From Pseudomonas sp. GV071 (GTDB lineage: Bacteria; Pseudomonadota; Gammaproteobacteria; Pseudomonadales; Pseudomonadaceae), in the NCBI RefSeq assembly GCF_003050835.1, contig NZ_QAOJ01000004.1, positions 62,001 through 126,000 of the forward strand: a stretch of 64,000 bases of DNA. The letters run 5' to 3'. Under the pieces are notes generated by a model. It had not been told where the DNA came from and made no database searches. It saw only the letters and a list, made by a program, of their open reading frames with translations. Made by a program: the position numbers and the translations under genes. This document shows positions 60,657 through 64,000 of the stretch, piece after piece. Every line of letters begins with the position of its first letter. Positions within the stretch are counted from its first letter, which is position 1.

Positions 60657-61466
60657 TCAGTCAATGTGAAACGGATCGGCATCCAGATGCGCCGGGAATC
60701 GCTCGCGGTAGGCGGCCAGGTCGGCGGCCTTGAGCGTTACGCAGAACACGCCGTCGGCGTCTTGCGCGTCCAGCAGTGCCTCACCCTGGAAGTCGAGCAC
60801 TTGGCTGTCACCGCTGTAGGGGTGACCCTTGCCATCGCTGCCCACGCGGTTCACGGCGGCCACGTAGCAGAGGTTTTCGATGGCCCTGGCGGGCAGCAGA
60901 CGGTTCCAGTGCAAACGGCGCGCAGCCGGCCAGTTGGCGGTGTACAGCAGCAGGTCGGTGTCGTGGGGGTCGCGGCTCCACACGGGGAAGCGCAGGTCGT
61001 AGCAGATCAGCGGGCGGATGCGCCAGCCGTGCAACTCCATCTGCATCTGGCGTTCGCCGGGGCTGTAGTGCTTGTGCTCGCCGGCCATGCGGAACAGGTG
61101 GCGTTTGTCGTAGTGCAGCACGTTGCCATCGGGGCGCGCCCACAACAGGCGATTGCGGTGGCTGCCATCGGCGGCCTGGATGATCACGCTGCCGGTGACC
61201 ACGGCGTTCAGGCGTTGGGCCTGGGCGCGCAGCCACGCGTAACTGGCGCCCTCCTCCGGCTCTGCCAACGCTTCGGAGTCCATCGAGAAGCCGGTGGTGA
61301 ACATTTCCGGCAGGACGATCAGGTCGGCGCCACGAGCCTGCTCAAGGAGGGCCTCGAAATGGGCGAAGTTGGCGGCCGGGTCGTGCCAGGCCAGGGTGGT
61401 TTGCACCAGGGCCAGCTTGAGGTCGGGCAGGTCTTTTATGGCGCGCCCCAGGTTCAGATCTGACAT
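60657..61466 (-). CDS. Omega-amidase / carbon-nitrogen hydrolase (YafV/NIT2 type)
   Basis: A 269-residue nitrilase-superfamily amidase. The Glu-Lys-Cys triad is complete: Glu54 in LIVLPEMFTTGFSM, Lys121 in HYDKRHLF and Cys155 in PLICYDLRFPVWSR. The MFTTGFSM and CYDLRFP variants are those of omega-amidases, which hydrolyse alpha-ketoglutaramate or alpha-ketosuccinamate to ketoacid and ammonia. Its ATG at 61464-61466 lies 13 bases inside the end of the upstream aminotransferase gene, so the two are co-translated. This pairing fits a glutamine-transaminase/omega-amidase pathway, for example in methionine salvage. A longer frame start is not family-like. Confidence 0.88.
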   Translation of the reverse strand: MSDLNLGRAIKDLPDLKLALVQTTLAWHDPAANFAHFEALLEQARGADLIVLPEMFTTGFSMDSEALAEPEEGASYAWLRAQAQRLNAVVTGSVIIQAADGSHRNRLLWARPDGNVLHYDKRHLFRMAGEHKHYSPGERQMQMELHGWRIRPLICYDLRFPVWSRDPHDTDLLLYTANWPAARRLHWNRLLPARAIENLCYVAAVNRVGSDGKGHPYSGDSQVLDFQGEALLDAQDADGVFCVTLKAADLAAYRERFPAHLDADPFHID

Positions 61467-62602
61467 AGCTTCTCCGCCGCCTGAATCAAGGTTTCTTCCC
61501 GCTTGGCAAAGCAGAAGCGCACCAGGCGCAGGTCTTTCGGCGCTTCTTGGTAGAACACTGAAATCGGGATGACCGCCACGCCGTGCTCGCGGGTCAGCCA
61601 TTCGGCCATGGCCACGTCATTGAGGTCATCGCGGATGGCCGAATAGTCGGCCAACTGGAAGAAGGTGCCGGCGGCGCGGGTGAAGCGAAAGCGCGAGTTT
61701 TCCAGGCGGTCGCAGAATAGATCGCGCTTGGCCTGGTAGAAAGCCGGCAACTCGCTGACGTGCTGCGGGTTGGCCGCCATGAAATCGGCCAGGCCCCATT
61801 GCAGCGGCGTAACGCCACAGAAGCTGACGTACTGGTGCACCTTGCGCAGCTCGGCGCTCAACGCCGGTGGCGCCACCACGTAGCCGGTTTTCCAGCCGGT
61901 AACGTGGTAGCTCTTGCCAAACGAGCTGACCACAAAGGCGCGCTGATACAGCTCCTCGTGGGCCAGCACGCTGTCGTGTTGGGCGCCGTCGAATACCAGG
62001 TGCTCGTACACCTCGTCACTGATCAGGTAGATATCCCGGCCGCGGATCAGCTCCGCCAGTTGGTCCAGCTCCCGGCGGGTGATCAACGCACCGCTGGGGT
62101 TGTGCGGGCTGTTGAGGATGATCAGGCGGGTGCGTGGGCCGATGGCATCGCTCAGGCGTTGCCAGTCGATGGCAAAGTCCGGCTGGCTGAGCGGCACGTG
62201 CACGCAGCGGCCACCAGCGAGGTCCACCGAAGGCTCGTAACTGTCGTAGCTGGGGTCGAAGACGATCACTTCATCACCGGCGCGGATCAGGGTCTGAATC
62301 GCGCAGAAGATCGCCTGGGTGGCACCGGGGGTGATGGTGATTTCGCTGTCGGCGCTGACGGTGCGGCCGTAGCAGCTGGCGATTTTCGCCGCCACTTGCT
62401 CACGCAATGCTGGCAGACCAGTCATTGGCGCGTATTGGTTATGGCCACTCTGCACATGACGCGAAACGGCATCGAGCAAGGCTTGCGGGCCATCGAAATC
62501 GGGAAAGCCCTGGGAGAGGTTGAGCGCGCCCACCTCATTGGCCAACTGCGACATGCGAGTGAAGATGGTGGTGCCGATGTTGGGCAACTTGCTGGTGATC
62601 AT
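61454..62602 (-). CDS. Methionine/glutamine-type aminotransferase (YbdL/KAT family)
   Basis: A 382-residue fold-type I PLP aminotransferase. The N-terminal ALNLSQGFPDFDGP motif marks the kynurenine/glutamine transaminase K and YbdL group; NSPHNPSG holds the cofactor Asn168, ISDEVYEHL the Asp196 and Tyr, SSFGKSYHVTGWK the Schiff-base Lys230, and LVRFCFAKRE the substrate Arg. YbdL prefers methionine and aromatic amino acids with keto-acid acceptors. The start is ATG at 62600-62602 with AGGAAGG upstream. Transcribed with the omega-amidase gene that overlaps its end, suggesting that amino donors include glutamine, whose product alpha-ketoglutaramate the partner would clear. Confidence 0.85.
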   Translation of the reverse strand: MITSKLPNIGTTIFTRMSQLANEVGALNLSQGFPDFDGPQALLDAVSRHVQSGHNQYAPMTGLPALREQVAAKIASCYGRTVSADSEITITPGATQAIFCAIQTLIRAGDEVIVFDPSYDSYEPSVDLAGGRCVHVPLSQPDFAIDWQRLSDAIGPRTRLIILNSPHNPSGALITRRELDQLAELIRGRDIYLISDEVYEHLVFDGAQHDSVLAHEELYQRAFVVSSFGKSYHVTGWKTGYVVAPPALSAELRKVHQYVSFCGVTPLQWGLADFMAANPQHVSELPAFYQAKRDLFCDRLENSRFRFTRAAGTFFQLADYSAIRDDLNDVAMAEWLTREHGVAVIPISVFYQEAPKDLRLVRFCFAKREETLIQAAEKLCQI

Positions 62603-62678
62603 CACGCCTTCCTGTTCGACCGGTCATGGCACGGCTGCAGCCATAAGGACAGGCAGAATAACGGATCGACCGGGCATG

Positions 62679-62706
62679 AAAAAGGGCACCCGGAGGTGCC
62701 CTTTGG
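62679..62706 (-). terminator. Intrinsic terminator downstream of der
   Basis: GGGCACC (62684-62690) pairs with GGTGCCC (62695-62701) around CGGA; on the minus strand five T follow. It lies between der and the aminotransferase gene and would end the der transcript. Confidence 0.7.
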
Positions 62707-62758
62707 CATATCGCTAGAACCTTTTCACCGCTCCGGTTAGAACTCGCCGTTTGCAGGA

Positions 62759-62820
62759 ATCGAGGCTGAAGCCTCTCCCACAAATAACGTTGTCCAGGTG
62801 GGAGAGGCTTCGGCCTCGAT
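62759..62820. repeat. Variant REP-like inverted pair downstream of der
   Basis: ATCGAGGCTGAAGCCTCTCC (from 62759) and the inverted GGAGAGGCTTCGGCCTCGAT (to 62820) flank a short spacer. The plan is that of the Pseudomonas REP doublets in this window but the core is GAGGCTGAAGCCTC with GTGGGAGAGG ends rather than CGCGGCTGAAGCCGC with GTAGGAGCGG. It lies within the der 3' region, before the terminator. Confidence 0.8.
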
Positions 62821-62897
62821 GCTTTTGATCTACCGATCTCAGCAGCCCCACAACTCAAGATCGAGCCATGCCGACGCGCAGCCGATCGCTGCCGAAC

Positions 62898-64000
62898 TCA
62901 CTTCTTGTCGCGGCGTTTCTTGTCTGCCTTCTTGTGGTGCGACATCAAGCGGCGCTTCTTGTTGACCTGGCGATCGGTCAGGGTGTTTTTCTTGCCTTCG
63001 TACGGGTTCTCGCCGCCTTTGAACTCGATGCGGATCGGCGTACCGACCAGCTTCAGCACGCGCCGGTAGGTGTTTTCCAGGTAGCGCACGTAGGATTTGG
63101 GCACCGCCTCCACCTGGTTACCGTGGATCACGATCAGCGGCGGGTTGGCGCCACCCAAGTGGGCGTAGCGCAGCTTGATGCGGCGGCTGCCGACCATGGG
63201 CGGGGCGTGCTCGCTAACGGCGTCTTCGAGAATCTGCGTCAGGCGGCTGGTCGGCCAGCGGGTAACGGCCGACTTGAAGGCGTTCTGCACCGACTGGTAC
63301 AGGTTGCCGACGCCGGTGCCGTGCAGCGCCGAGATGAAGTGGATGTCAGCGAAGTCGACGAAGAACAACCGGCGTTGCAGCTCGGTCTTCACGTAGTCAC
63401 GTTCGCTTGGCTCCATGCCGTCCCATTTGTTCAGGGCGATCACCAGGGCGCGCCCCGACTCCAGGGCAAAGCCCAGCAGGTTGAGGTCGTGGTCGACCAC
63501 CCCTTCGCGGGCGTCCATGACAAAGATCACCACGTTGGCGTCTTTGATCGCCTGCAGGGTTTTCACCACCGAGAACTTTTCCACTTCCTCGTGGATCTTG
63601 CCGCGTTTACGCACCCCGGCGGTGTCGATCAGGGTGTACTTCTCTTCGTTACGTTCGAAGGGAATGTAGATGCTGTCACGGGTGGTGCCGGGCTGGTCAT
63701 AAACGATTACCCGATCTTCACCGAGCATGCGGTTGACCAGGGTCGACTTGCCGACGTTAGGACGGCCGATGATGGCGATCTTGATCCCGTCTTTTTCACT
63801 CGGGCCGGGAATGCGCTTGGCTTCCTGACCTTCGGCGACGTCTTCCTCGACTTCGCCCTCTTCCGGTTCTTCGGCATCTTTCGGGAAACCGCCCAGGGCG
63901 ATTTCCATCATCTGCGCGATACCGCGACCGTGGGCGCCGGCAATCGGAATCGCATCGCCCATACCCAGCGGCGAGAACTCGGCGCGGGCCAGGTCCGGGT
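62898..64000 (-). CDS. der: GTPase Der, C-terminal three quarters
   Basis: The gene runs off the right edge; about 366 of the usual ~490 residues are present. Visible are the end of the first G domain, an acidic linker ([17 protein letters not shown]), the second G domain with G1 [10 protein letters not shown]3 [10 protein letters not shown] and G4 NKWD, then the KH-like domain ([33 protein letters not shown]) and a strongly basic tail ([20 protein letters not shown]). Der (EngA) is an essential factor in 50S ribosome assembly. It is last in its transcript; its terminator lies about 190 bases further on, beyond a REP-like pair. Confidence 0.96.
   Translation of the reverse strand, partial: PDLARAEFSPLGMGDAIPIAGAHGRGIAQMMEIALGGFPKDAEEPEEGEVEEDVAEGQEAKRIPGPSEKDGIKIAIIGRPNVGKSTLVNRMLGEDRVIVYDQPGTTRDSIYIPFERNEEKYTLIDTAGVRKRGKIHEEVEKFSVVKTLQAIKDANVVIFVMDAREGVVDHDLNLLGFALESGRALVIALNKWDGMEPSERDYVKTELQRRLFFVDFADIHFISALHGTGVGNLYQSVQNAFKSAVTRWPTSRLTQILEDAVSEHAPPMVGSRRIKLRYAHLGGANPPLIVIHGNQVEAVPKSYVRYLENTYRRVLKLVGTPIRIEFKGGENPYEGKKNTLTDRQVNKKRRLMSHHKKADKKRRDKK

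Overview
The window is a stretch of core chromosome from a Pseudomonas, most likely of the P. fluorescens/P. putida lineage. The basis is gene content and order (finR-dgkA-erdR, recX-recA-pncC-mutS-fdxA-rsmZ-rpoS-nlpD-pcm-surE-truD-ispF, then ispD-ftsB-eno-kdsA-pyrG through lpx/bamA/dxr to rpsB, then map-glnD-dapC-dapD), GC-rich codon use, Pseudomonas-type REP sequences, and proteins that read as close relatives of known Pseudomonas proteins. Nothing looks like a phage, plasmid, insertion sequence, CRISPR array, tRNA or rRNA. About 59 protein genes and one small RNA gene can be supported; the first gene (finR) and the last (der) are cut by the window edges.

Layout. 1-7.7 kb: end of a LysR regulator, diacylglycerol kinase, the ErdR response regulator, an EamA transporter, the tRNA-modifying TapT, a FadL-type porin, a small secreted protein and a LOG-family protein. 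7.7-12.9 kb: recX-recA under a LexA box, pncC, mutS and ferredoxin fdxA. 12.9-18.5 kb: the small RNA rsmZ with a GacA-type upstream site, then the stationary-phase cluster rpoS-nlpD-pcm-surE-truD-ispF read leftwards, with a PsrA-type operator inside nlpD. 18.5-21.6 kb: glutathione-dependent formaldehyde detoxification (fghA, adhC) and its divergent LysR regulator. 21.6-47.2 kb: a long, nearly uninterrupted leftward run of housekeeping genes for isoprenoids, division, glycolysis, KDO, CTP, tRNA-Ile lysidine, fatty acids, DNA replication, lipid A, outer-membrane assembly, phospholipid and undecaprenyl-PP synthesis, and translation (frr, pyrH, tsf, rpsB). 47.5-55.5 kb: rightward map, glnD, lysine/diaminopimelate genes dapC-dapD with an ArsC-like gene between, and the csdA-csdE sulfur-transfer pair. 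55.5-64 kb: a lipoprotein alpha/beta-hydrolase, tcdA, a large GH17-GT2 membrane glucan synthase, a transaminase/omega-amidase pair, and der.

How they work together. Many neighbours overlap as ATGA, GTGA or TGATG, implying translational coupling. Envelope building dominates: kdsA, lpxA/B/D and fabZ feed lipid A; skp, bamA and rseP handle outer-membrane proteins and envelope stress; dxr, ispD, ispF and uppS supply the lipid carrier; cdsA and accA supply phospholipid. Regulation is visible for the SOS response (recA), Gac/Rsm (rsmZ), PsrA/RpoS and a structured rpsB leader.

I did not find a convincing undescribed system. The items most worth a second look are the repeat elements (a long palindromic element beside dgkA, two REP doublets, a variant REP pair, and a three-part inverted repeat upstream of csdA), the hydrolase with Asp in its nucleophile elbow, the GH17-GT2 fusion, the transaminase/omega-amidase pair, and terminator-like hairpins placed just before ispF and between rpsB and tsf.
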